DNA from: Paraburkholderia dilworthii
GTDB taxonomy: Bacteria > Pseudomonadota > Gammaproteobacteria > Burkholderiales > Burkholderiaceae
Direction of reading: 5' to 3'
Assembly: GCF_000472525.1 (NCBI RefSeq)
Contig: NZ_AWZT01000002.1
Location: 399,222-463,221 of the forward strand
Length of the DNA stretch: 64,000 bases
The position numbers and the translations under genes are program-made. The notes beneath the pieces were generated by a model. It had not been told where the DNA came from. It saw only the letters and a program-made list of their open reading frames with translations, and made no database searches. Every line of letters starts with the position of its first letter. The first letter of the stretch is position 1. Positions 39,998-48,346 of this stretch are shown one piece after another.

Positions 39998-42250
39998 ATG
40001 TCGCTCGATACGTTCTCACTGCGCGCGCCTGATGGTGAGCGCAGGCTACCTGCTGTCTCCATCATCGTTTCGCTCCTGAGTCTTTCGTGCGCCGCACCGG
40101 CGCTCGCGGCGGGCGTCCTGCCTCGAGGCGGCGCCTATGTGAGCGGTAGCGGCTCCATCGCTACTTCCGGCGATACGCTGACCGTCACCCAGCCGGGCTC
40201 CACACGCGGCGTGGTCGACTGGAACCGCTTCTCGATCGGCCACAACAACACGGTCAACATCAACAACGGCAACGGCGCGACGCTCAATCGCGTGACAGGC
40301 GGCGCGCCGTCGATGATTCTCGGCAAGCTCAACGCAACGGGCAGCGTCTACCTGATCAATCCGCAGGGCGTGGTAATCGGTCCACAAGGCGTAGTGACGA
40401 CGGGCGGGCGCTTCGTTGCGTCCACGCTCGATACCGACAACGCGTCGTTCATGGCCGGCGGTCCGCTCACGTTTTCCGGCCAGTCCACGGAGCGTGTGGT
40501 CAATCTCGGCAACATCGGCTCGACCAACGGCGACGTGCTGCTGATTGCCGCGAGCGAAGTCGACAACTACGGCAACATCAGCGCGCCGAACGGCACGGCC
40601 GAGATCGCGGTCGGCAACAAGGTGCTGTTGCAGGACTCGTCGAGCTCGCAGCAGATGTTCGTGCAGACGGCGAGCGGCGGCGCAATCGTCAATACGGGCG
40701 CCGTCGAAGCGGCGCAGGTGAACCTGCAAGCCGTCGACGGCAACATCTATGCGCTCGCCGGCAATGCGGATATTTTACGCGCAACGGGTACGGCGGTGCG
40801 CGACGGTCACGTGTGGCTCGTCGCAGGTCCGAAAGGACAGGTCATTCTCGCGGGCAACATCGCCGCGAGAAACGCGGGCGGCAAAGGCGGCACGGTCGAC
40901 GTGGACACCGGACTCTTCACATTCTGGGGCGACTTTGCGAAAGTCGTCGCGGGCCAGTGGAACGTCACGCTGCCCGCCTACACGTTTGACAACGGCGCGG
41001 CGCGCTCCTTCACGCGCAGCCTCAACGACGGCACATCGGTTTCGATGACGACTACCGGCGCGAACGGACAAAGCGGCGACATCAACGCCGACCAGAGCAT
41101 TCAATGGACGGGCGGCGCATCGCTCGCCCTGAACGCGGCGCGTAGCTTGACGGTCAGCCCCGGCGTCACATTGAGCAACCAGGGCAGCGGCGCGCTGACG
41201 CTGCGCGCAGACGCGGCGGCCGTGAACAACGGCGGCAGCGTCATCAACTACGGCACGATCGACTGGTCGCGAAGCACCGGCACGGTCAGCGCGCTGTATG
41301 ACATGACCGGCAGCTATACCGCGGGCATCATGCTCGCGAACAGTGCGTGGGTCGCGCCGCAATACAGCGGCCTACTCACGCAGATCACCGGCTACAAACT
41401 CGTCAACATGGTCGATGACCTGCAAAACATCGCGAACGATATGAGCGGCAACTACGCGCTGGGCCGCGATATCGACGCGACGGGCTACGCGTTCAAGACG
41501 CTGGGCTTCGCCAGCAAAGTGGCGTTCAGCGGGCAGTTCGACGGCATGTGGCACAGCGTGTCGCACATTAAACCCGACACTGACGCGGTCTTCAGCGACA
41601 TCGCCGCAAACGGCGTGGTGCGGGACGTAAATATCCTCGATGCGGTGTCCGGCACTTACGCGCCGTCGTACAAACCAGACGGCATTCTGGCCATGAGCAA
41701 CTACGGCCTGATCGTCAATACGTTCACGTCGGGCTACGTGTCGGGGTACAGCAACGCGTCGGGCGCGAGAATCGGCGGACTCGTCGGGACGAATTACGGA
41801 ACAATCGCGCGTTCCGGCAGTAACGCAACCGTCCAAGCCGACTCCGGCGGTGGCGGCCTGGTCTACGACAACGAGGGGACGATCACTCAGTCATACGCTA
41901 CCGGCATCGTCGCGGCGAATGAGTCGCGCGGCTCGTCGGGCGGCCTTATCCACCAGGGTAACGGCACGGTTACGGAGTCGTTCGCGACCGGCCAGGTCTC
42001 TGCGTTCAATCTCGTAACGGTCGGCGGGATCTGCGACTACTGCACCGGACTCGGCAGCGACGTCTACTGGAATACCGAAACGACGGGCCAAGCCAGGAGC
42101 GGCGGCAATCTTCCGGCGTCGAACGGTCTGACCACCGCGCAGATGAGTGACTCGACGAGCTTTGTCGGCTGGAACTTCGGCAGCGATGGCGCCTGGGTGA
42201 TGCCGGCGGGCGCGACGCATCCGGTGCTGCGTTGGCAGGTCGAGCATTGA
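39998..42250 (+). CDS. Filamentous-haemagglutinin-type exoprotein (two-partner secretion, TpsA)
   Basis: A 750-residue secreted protein. A signal peptide spans residues 1 to about 37 (SIIVSLLSLSCAAPALA). The TPS domain follows (residues about 40-290): GDTLTVTQPGSTRGVVDWNR, then FSIGHNNTVNINNGNGATLN, SMILGKLNATGSVYLINPQG and VVIGPQGVVTTGGRF, the NPNGxxxG-like signature. The C-terminal half has GLUG-type repeats (GGLVGTNYGTIARSGSNATV, GGLIHQGNGTVTESFATGQV). It is short for the family and no TpsB pore gene lies in the window, so a remote TpsB would be needed. AGAGGAAAG before 39998 sets the start. Confidence 0.88.
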   Translation: MSLDTFSLRAPDGERRLPAVSIIVSLLSLSCAAPALAAGVLPRGGAYVSGSGSIATSGDTLTVTQPGSTRGVVDWNRFSIGHNNTVNINNGNGATLNRVTGGAPSMILGKLNATGSVYLINPQGVVIGPQGVVTTGGRFVASTLDTDNASFMAGGPLTFSGQSTERVVNLGNIGSTNGDVLLIAASEVDNYGNISAPNGTAEIAVGNKVLLQDSSSSQQMFVQTASGGAIVNTGAVEAAQVNLQAVDGNIYALAGNADILRATGTAVRDGHVWLVAGPKGQVILAGNIAARNAGGKGGTVDVDTGLFTFWGDFAKVVAGQWNVTLPAYTFDNGAARSFTRSLNDGTSVSMTTTGANGQSGDINADQSIQWTGGASLALNAARSLTVSPGVTLSNQGSGALTLRADAAAVNNGGSVINYGTIDWSRSTGTVSALYDMTGSYTAGIMLANSAWVAPQYSGLLTQITGYKLVNMVDDLQNIANDMSGNYALGRDIDATGYAFKTLGFASKVAFSGQFDGMWHSVSHIKPDTDAVFSDIAANGVVRDVNILDAVSGTYAPSYKPDGILAMSNYGLIVNTFTSGYVSGYSNASGARIGGLVGTNYGTIARSGSNATVQADSGGGGLVYDNEGTITQSYATGIVAANESRGSSGGLIHQGNGTVTESFATGQVSAFNLVTVGGICDYCTGLGSDVYWNTETTGQARSGGNLPASNGLTTAQMSDSTSFVGWNFGSDGAWVMPAGATHPVLRWQVEH

Positions 42251-42672
42251 GCGAAAGATGCGATCGGCTGCTGCATTCACACAGTACGCGAGGTTGTCGC
42301 CAACCTAGGGGCGTTGGTTCAATGACCGTATCTGGCCGGTTGCCGAAGATCGCAGTTAGAGCGCCGCGCATCCCCGGCGACCGCGGCCCGAACTTCCGGA
42401 CCCGACCCGTTTGAGTCACTTGGTTAGCGATCCTATCGATCCGTTGTCACGCCGATATGAGGCATTCGGACGCGACGCTGCAGTCACCAGCACCAGAACG
42501 CCCCGTACACCTGGATGGCGCGGTTTCATGGAGGCCTGCGGAAAACCAGCGTTGGGTTCGACAATTGTTCGCCCTGCCAGTCAGCGGTCCGTGATCGCTG
42601 ACTGGCAATCTTCAGGACCGACTCTCGCGGTTACTGGCGTTCGATAGACAAATCATGGGTATTACGCATGGG
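42251..42672. other. Intergenic region, nothing recognised
   Basis: About 420 bases between the exoprotein gene and a convergent quinone oxidoreductase gene. No coding signal, RNA gene, repeat or strong terminator was seen. Confidence 0.5.
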
Positions 42673-43671
42673 TCAACGAGCGTAACTGAGACCAACGTCC
42701 GGTCCGGGCAGCACAACAATTTTCCCGCGCCTGGCACGGTCGAAGGTTGCCAGCACAGCGTCCATTGCGTTCGCGAGAGGGAACGTAATGGATGCAGGCG
42801 GTTGAAGATAGCCGCGGGCAACCATCGAAAGCAGCGCCGTGCGTACACGCCGCGCCTGTTCCGGCCGGTTGGCCAGGAAATACCGTATGTCGACTCCGTG
42901 CAGTGTGGCGTTCTTGAGAAGCGCCAGGTTGACCGGGAGCGACGGAATGGCTCCACCCGCGAATCCAATCACGAGATAGCGGCCGCCTTTGCACAGCGAG
43001 CGGAACGCTGGCTCAAGCATGTTCGCGCCGACAGGGTCGAGCACGACGTCAACGCCTTCCGGCGCCACCTTCTTGAGGGCATCACGCCAATCCGGAAGGG
43101 TGTAGTCGACCGCGGCCACTGCGCCTAGCTCGCATGCGGCTTTGCGCTTGAGTTCGCTCGAAGCCGCGGCAATCACACGAGCCCCGGCGTGCACGGCAAG
43201 CTGAATGGCGGCGGACGCCACCGCACCGCCCGCGCCAAGCACCAGCAACGTATCGGCGGCCGTCAATCGTCCCTGATCGAACAACGCATAGTGTGCCGTC
43301 TGATAGTCGACCAGCATGGCTGCGGCAATGGGCATTGGCAGCCCGCCCGGGACAATGTCGACGTCAGCGGCATCAACCACTACATATTCCGCCAGGCCTC
43401 CGCCAAGCTGCCATGTGACGACACGCTCACCGACAAGTAGCTCCGTCACGCCGGACCCGACGGCGTCAACCACGCCAGCAATTTCTCCGCCTGGGACGTA
43501 AGGCAAGCGCGGCTTGACCTGATAGCGGCCTTGCATCATCAGCCCGTCAACGAAACCAAGAGCCGTTGCTTCGATACGAATTCGCAGTTGCCCGTTTTCA
43601 GGCTCTGGCAACGGCTCGTCAATCAACGCATAGGAGTCCAGGTCGAAACCTCTCCCTGAGAAGCTTTGCAT
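42673..43671 (-). CDS. Zinc-independent quinone oxidoreductase-like dehydrogenase
   Basis: A 332-residue MDR-superfamily protein of the NADPH:quinone oxidoreductase type. It lacks the GHE zinc motif and structural cysteines. Features include GYVPGGEIAGVVDAVGSG-like sequence at about 60-75 (LPYVPGGEIAGVVDAVG), the Rossmann turn LLVLGAGGAVASAAIQLAVH near 145, then GVDVVLDPVGANMLEPAFRS and GRYLVIGFAGGAIPSLPVNL. It probably reduces quinones or enoyl thioesters with NADPH. It is the last gene of the minus-strand block that includes the acyl-CoA ligase. Confidence 0.87.
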   Translation of the reverse strand: MQSFSGRGFDLDSYALIDEPLPEPENGQLRIRIEATALGFVDGLMMQGRYQVKPRLPYVPGGEIAGVVDAVGSGVTELLVGERVVTWQLGGGLAEYVVVDAADVDIVPGGLPMPIAAAMLVDYQTAHYALFDQGRLTAADTLLVLGAGGAVASAAIQLAVHAGARVIAAASSELKRKAACELGAVAAVDYTLPDWRDALKKVAPEGVDVVLDPVGANMLEPAFRSLCKGGRYLVIGFAGGAIPSLPVNLALLKNATLHGVDIRYFLANRPEQARRVRTALLSMVARGYLQPPASITFPLANAMDAVLATFDRARRGKIVVLPGPDVGLSYAR

Positions 43672-43783
43672 GCTTTACCTCCATTTCGAGCACCGTGACT
43701 AGCCCGCGCGAATACCAGTACTACATCGCATTTGACCGTATTCGCACTTCACAGCGCGTGGCGCGTTCGGTAGACCAGCAGCC

Positions 43784-45436
43784 TCACCCCGCCAGTCTCG
43801 TAATCGCTGCGCGGCTGCCCGCTTGCTCCCGCAAGCGGAACTTCTGGATCTTCCCGGTAGCGGTTTTGGGCAGTTCGCCGAAGATCACACGACGCGGGCA
43901 CTTAAAATGCGCCAGTCGCTCCCGACAGAAAGAGATTACCTCCTCCTCCGTGATGCCCGGGGCATCGGGCCTCAGTTCGATAAATGCGCAAGGCGTCTCG
44001 CCCCATTTGTCGTCAGGCTGCGCGACTACGGCAGCGTTCAGGATGCCTGACATACGGTATATAACCTCCTCGACTTCGACAGACGAAATGTTCTCTCCGC
44101 CGGAGATGATCACGTCCTTCGAGCGGTCTGTGATCTGGATATAGCCGTCGGAATGGACGACGGCCAGATCTCCGGTATGGAACCAGCCGCCGGCGAAAGC
44201 TTTTGCCGTTGCGTCAGGATTCTTGAGATATCCCATCATCACCGTATTCCCCCGAACCAGGACCTCACCGCAAGACTTGCTGTCGGCCAATACCGTCTCG
44301 AGCGTCTCAGGATCGGCGACCGACATTTTTTCGAACGCTGCCGCACGTACACCTTGCCGCGCTTTCAATTTCCCTTGCTGCTCCGGCGGCAACGCATCCC
44401 ACTCGTCATGCCATGCACAGCTGATCGGAGTGCCGGAAATCTCAGTGATCCCAAAGACGTGGTCAACATCGAAACCCATTGCGCCAACGGCCTCGAGAAC
44501 AGCGGCTGGCGCCGGCGAGCCGGCAGTTAGAACCCGCACCCGGCGCGGCAGCGGCTGCCGTTCTGAATGAGGCACGCTTGCGAGGCCTGACAGGACGATT
44601 GGCGCCGCACAAAAGTGATCTACGCCCTGTCTGACGATGGCCGAAAGAACATTGGCAGCATTCACCTTACGCAGACACACATGTGTTCCGGCCGCCGCAG
44701 TAATCGCCCATGTGAAGCACCAGCCATTCGCATGGAACATGGGAAGCGTCCACAAATAAACCGGCGCGCGCGGGAGCGGCCAGTTCGTCATCTGCAACAG
44801 GCTCATCAGATAAGTGCCGCGGTGACTGGGAACGACGCCCTTCGGATCTCCGGTTGTACCCGACGTGTAATTCAGGGCAATGGGCGTCCACTCATCGACC
44901 GGGTGGTGACCGGCAAATGCGGGATCGCCGCTCGCCAGCAGCGACTCGTAATCAGTTTCCCCTATGGCGGGGCCGTCTGGCGCTTCCTGATCGTTGATGT
45001 CGATCACGCGCGGCGGGTTGGGGACTGACTGCAGCGCTTTCTCGACCAGCGGAGCAAACTCGCGGTCCACCAGCACGAGCCTGGATTCGCCGTGGCGCAG
45101 TATGAATGCGACGCCGTCAGCATCGAGGCGGCAATTGACGGCGTTGAGCACGGCACCGGACAGCGGTACCCCAAAGTGAGCCTCAAGCATGGCCGGGGTG
45201 TTCGGCGCGATGATCGACACGGTATCGCCTGGTTCGATCCCCAACTGAACGAGCGCCGACGCGAGACGATAGCAACGCTCGCGGGTTTCGGCCCACGTCT
45301 GGCGGAAGTCGCCATGAATGATCGCGGTCCGATCCGGATAGACGTCGGCGGTTCGATCCAGGAAGGTCAATGGCGTCAATGGAACGTGGTTTGCCGCGTT
45401 CTTCTCAAGTCCTTGAGAGTAGGCCTTTGCACTCAT
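43784..45436 (-). CDS. AMP-forming acyl-CoA synthetase
   Basis: A 550-residue member of the AMP-binding superfamily. Core motifs are the P-loop YTSGTTGDPKGV near residue 180, the GITEISGTPISCAW aromatic loop, GWFHTGDLAVVHSDGYIQIT and the hinge DRSKDVIISGGENISSVEVE, and the C-terminal catalytic lysine in PKTATGKIQK. The family converts a carboxylic acid, ATP and CoA to an acyl-CoA. Closest style is the medium-chain/FadD3-like group. The ATG at 45436 is preceded by GGAGA at eight bases. Substrate unknown; see the nearby esterase, transporter and thiolase. Confidence 0.93.
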   Translation of the reverse strand: MSAKAYSQGLEKNAANHVPLTPLTFLDRTADVYPDRTAIIHGDFRQTWAETRERCYRLASALVQLGIEPGDTVSIIAPNTPAMLEAHFGVPLSGAVLNAVNCRLDADGVAFILRHGESRLVLVDREFAPLVEKALQSVPNPPRVIDINDQEAPDGPAIGETDYESLLASGDPAFAGHHPVDEWTPIALNYTSGTTGDPKGVVPSHRGTYLMSLLQMTNWPLPRAPVYLWTLPMFHANGWCFTWAITAAAGTHVCLRKVNAANVLSAIVRQGVDHFCAAPIVLSGLASVPHSERQPLPRRVRVLTAGSPAPAAVLEAVGAMGFDVDHVFGITEISGTPISCAWHDEWDALPPEQQGKLKARQGVRAAAFEKMSVADPETLETVLADSKSCGEVLVRGNTVMMGYLKNPDATAKAFAGGWFHTGDLAVVHSDGYIQITDRSKDVIISGGENISSVEVEEVIYRMSGILNAAVVAQPDDKWGETPCAFIELRPDAPGITEEEVISFCRERLAHFKCPRRVIFGELPKTATGKIQKFRLREQAGSRAAITRLAG

Positions 45437-45450
45437 GACTTTGTCTCCAT

Positions 45451-46188
45451 TCATTTTTCGTAGAAAGTAGTGAATTCGCCAACCGGGCTGCGCTCCGTTA
45501 CCAGCGAGTTCTCGATGCAACTGGGATCCGCATAACCCAGACTCATCCCGCAGACCAACATGTGATTGTCGGGAATGGATAGTTCGTTGGCGATGACACG
45601 GTGAAACTTGTTGAAAGCCGCCTGCGGGCAGGTGTCGAGGCCCCGCGCCCGGGCAGCAATCATGACGCTTTGCAGGAACATGCCGGTGTCCAGAAAACTT
45701 CCTTCACGCATGACCCGGTCAACCGTGAAAAACAGGCCTACGGGCGCATCAAAGAAGCTGTAGTTGCGGCCGTGCTGGACATGCATCCGCTCCTTGTCCC
45801 CCTTCTGAATGCCCAGCAGGCCGTACAGATTCCAACCGACCTCCCGCCGACGGTCCACATACGGCGTGATCCATTCGCGTGGGTAGTAATCGTAGGGCTC
45901 TTCCAGGTCGGAACTTCGTGCAGGATCATCATTGATCTCGTTGATGGCAGCAGACAGGCGGGACTTCAACGGGCCTGTCACAACATGCACATGCCAGGGC
46001 TGGATGTTGACGCCGGTTGCGCTGAAGCGCGCAACGTTGAGGATGGACTCCACTTCCTCGCGGGGAACCGGTATGGGCAGGAAAGCACGGACGCTGCGCC
46101 GGGTGACGAGTGCCCAGTCGACGGCTCGACTCACGTCGGCAAACGAACTGAAAGGAGGAGGAGATAGACGGTCCATTTTTCTCGGCAT
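45451..46188 (-). CDS. Nitroreductase-family flavoprotein
   Basis: A 245-residue FMN-dependent nitroreductase. It shows RRSVRAFLPIPVPREEVESI and then FSATGVNIQPWHVHVVTG, the FMN-phosphate and dimer contacts of the family. GMFLQSVMIAARARGLDTCP and the ending MSLGYADP are also typical. Such enzymes reduce nitroaromatics, quinones or flavins with NAD(P)H; in catabolic clusters they may act on enoyl or quinoid intermediates. Start at 46188 (MPRKMDRL) or 46176. Its stop is 15 bases before the acyl-CoA ligase start, so they share a transcript. Confidence 0.9.
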   Translation of the reverse strand: MPRKMDRLSPPPFSSFADVSRAVDWALVTRRSVRAFLPIPVPREEVESILNVARFSATGVNIQPWHVHVVTGPLKSRLSAAINEINDDPARSSDLEEPYDYYPREWITPYVDRRREVGWNLYGLLGIQKGDKERMHVQHGRNYSFFDAPVGLFFTVDRVMREGSFLDTGMFLQSVMIAARARGLDTCPQAAFNKFHRVIANELSIPDNHMLVCGMSLGYADPSCIENSLVTERSPVGEFTTFYEK

Positions 46189-46301
46189 GTTGAAAATTTG
46201 CTGCGACCTGGACGTGGTGTTTTTTCGAGTGCAGAGTTCCGTAACTGCCGCACTCCTCACGCGAACGAACCCCGGCCATGAAGCCGCGTGCGGTAGAGAC
46301 C

Positions 46302-47660
46302 TCAGCGCCCTGCGCTACCCTGAACTATGGCGACAGGCGCGCCGGCTGAGCGGCATGAGTCAGCACGTGTCTGATTGATGAGCGTCACCGCCGCCGCACC
46401 AATGAGGCCAGCCAGACCGATTGCCATGAAGTTCTGTTCAAGCGGCAGCTTCAAGGAGACGAGCCAACCGATGAGCACCGGTGCCACGATGGCGCCGATC
46501 CGGCCCACGCCAGAAGCAAAGCCAACACCGGTAGATCGGATCCCATGGGGATAGAAGTCACCCGCATAAGCATAGGCAAGCAGTTGCGTACCAAGCGTCG
46601 ATGCGCCGACAACGAATACGACGGCAAACAACGACGCGGTCGACTTCGTGTAGCCCATCAGCGACAGCGCAACCGCCCCGACGACGTAAAACGCAATCAG
46701 CACCCTCTTGATGTTGACCTTGTCGCTGAGCCAACCACCGAAAATCGCACCGGCGATGGCACCGACGTTGAAGACGATCACGAAGTTCAAAGCTGAACCG
46801 AGGCTGAATCCAGCCATTGCCATCAGCTTGGTCAACCAGGAACTGAGTGCGTAGACCATGAAAAGGCCAGTCATGAACGCGACCCAGATCATCGTCGTAC
46901 TGAAGCCCCGCCCATCCTGAAAGAGGCGTCGCACCGAGGCGTCCTTGCCTTTGTCCGCCGACGATCCGGCAAAGTGCTCCTGACCGCTCATCGGATAGTT
47001 GGGGATCAACCGCTTCACCACCGCGCGCAGTTCTTCGTGCCGGCCGCTTTTAATCAGGAAGGACATCGAATGGGGCATCGTTTTGATGATGAACGGAATC
47101 AGCAGGACAGGCAGGCCTGCGGCAAAAAAGACGGATTGCCAGCCGTAGCTGCCGATAAGCTGCTTTGCAGTCAGCGCCACGAGAATTCCGCCAATGGAAT
47201 ACCCCGCGAACACCAGCGTCACCAACCGCGTGCGCAGGGCGTTCGGCGAAAACTCCCCCATCTGCGCGGTGACAATTGGCAAGACTCCGCCAATGCCGAG
47301 ACCAGCGATGAATCGCGTCACGCTGAAGGCGATGGGATCGCTGGTCAACCCAGCCGCTGCGGTGAAAAGACTGAACAGCGCGACGCAAACACAGATCATC
47401 ATGGGTCGGCCGAAACGGTCAGCCAGCGTGCCAAGGAAAATGGCTCCGAGCATCACGCCAAATAGTGCCGATCCGGCCATGACGCCAGCGCTGGTTGCGT
47501 CGATGCCCATGTCCTTCATGATTGATGGCAGCGCTGCACCCACGACGGCAAGATCGTAGCCGTCGAGTATCAGCATCAATAGACACCAGAACAGGACCAG
47601 GGTGTGAAAGCCATTGAATCTTGCCTCACCCGCGAGTGAGTGCACGTCTATCTGGTTCAT
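46302..47660 (-). CDS. MFS transporter, aromatic acid:H+ symporter (AAHS) type
   Basis: A 452-residue permease with twelve predicted helices. The AAHS signature is present: LDGYDLAVVGAALPSIMKDM in helix 1 and its loop (the DGxD motif), then GTLADRFGRPMMI between helices 2 and 3, and WLSDKVNIKRVLIAFYVVGA in the second half. Relatives move benzoate, 4-hydroxybenzoate, gentisate and similar acids with protons. It is upstream of the nitroreductase and acyl-CoA ligase on the same strand, so it may import the acid that is activated or the product of the esterase. Confidence 0.92.
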   Translation of the reverse strand: MNQIDVHSLAGEARFNGFHTLVLFWCLLMLILDGYDLAVVGAALPSIMKDMGIDATSAGVMAGSALFGVMLGAIFLGTLADRFGRPMMICVCVALFSLFTAAAGLTSDPIAFSVTRFIAGLGIGGVLPIVTAQMGEFSPNALRTRLVTLVFAGYSIGGILVALTAKQLIGSYGWQSVFFAAGLPVLLIPFIIKTMPHSMSFLIKSGRHEELRAVVKRLIPNYPMSGQEHFAGSSADKGKDASVRRLFQDGRGFSTTMIWVAFMTGLFMVYALSSWLTKLMAMAGFSLGSALNFVIVFNVGAIAGAIFGGWLSDKVNIKRVLIAFYVVGAVALSLMGYTKSTASLFAVVFVVGASTLGTQLLAYAYAGDFYPHGIRSTGVGFASGVGRIGAIVAPVLIGWLVSLKLPLEQNFMAIGLAGLIGAAAVTLINQTRADSCRSAGAPVAIVQGSAGR

Positions 47661-48134
47661 CTTGTCTCCTTTGGTTTAACGTCGTGGGCGAAGTCCACGC
47701 GGGCTCCAACGGCGCCCTCAGTGGGGCGGTCTTGTCGCGACTCGATTGGCCGTTGGTCTGTGCTGTAAGCAGTTTCAGCCGGACGACACCGGCAGTCCAT
47801 GTCCATCAACTTCAACTTGGATGAGGTCGCCGAACACCCGCGTTTGCGGCGTTGCGCCACTGGCGGGAGCCTAAATCCGTCAGGCAAGGACACCAACTTC
47901 CATTTGGAGAGATCGGTTCTCGTGACGACGGATTGAAGGAGCCCCTCGAACAAACCATGACGGCCGTCGCGACTGTCCACAGCGAACTGGCTATTCGTCT
48001 GCGTACGCGCGTGAAGCTGGACGCTGCGTCCTGGTCGCCCGACTCGTGTACTCCGGGTACTGCCAACACCCGTGAAGCGGCCGCTATTTCTTTCAAATAT
48101 GTTTGGCTAGTCCTAGGTAGTCGGCGAGGAGCCT
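47661..48134. other. Gene-poor stretch upstream of the AAHS transporter
   Basis: About 470 bases. It contains the promoter of the transporter/ligase unit and, at its right end, sequence that once may have encoded the middle of the Crp/Fnr-type protein whose C-terminus survives at 48135. No open frame with recognisable homology was seen. Confidence 0.4.
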
Positions 48135-48329
48135 TTGCGGCGCATTTGCACCACTGAGGCGCGACTGCCGATTTCCCAGGACGAGATCGGGCGCATTGCC
48201 GGACCGTCGAGACAGAACACCAACCGTGCGCTGCACGATCTCGAACAGACCGGGCTCGTGCGCATCCGGTACGGAGCCATCGAAGTGCTGGACCTCGAAG
48301 GGCTGCACGCGTACTCGCGCAAGGTCTAG
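48135..48329 (+). pseudogene. C-terminal helix-turn-helix of a Crp/Fnr-family regulator
   Basis: The frame reads LPISQDEIGRIAGPSRQNTN, then RALHDLEQTGLVRIRYGAIE and VLDLEGL to a TAG at 48327. This is the Crp-type winged helix: the recognition helix SRQNTNRALHDLE, then the wing GLVRIRYGAIEVLD. The cyclic-nucleotide-binding N-terminal domain (about 150 residues) is missing and an in-frame TAG lies at 48114. Only a TTG is available as start. Most likely a deletion remnant. Confidence 0.6.
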
Positions 48330-48346
48330 CCCGGCATGCCCACGGC

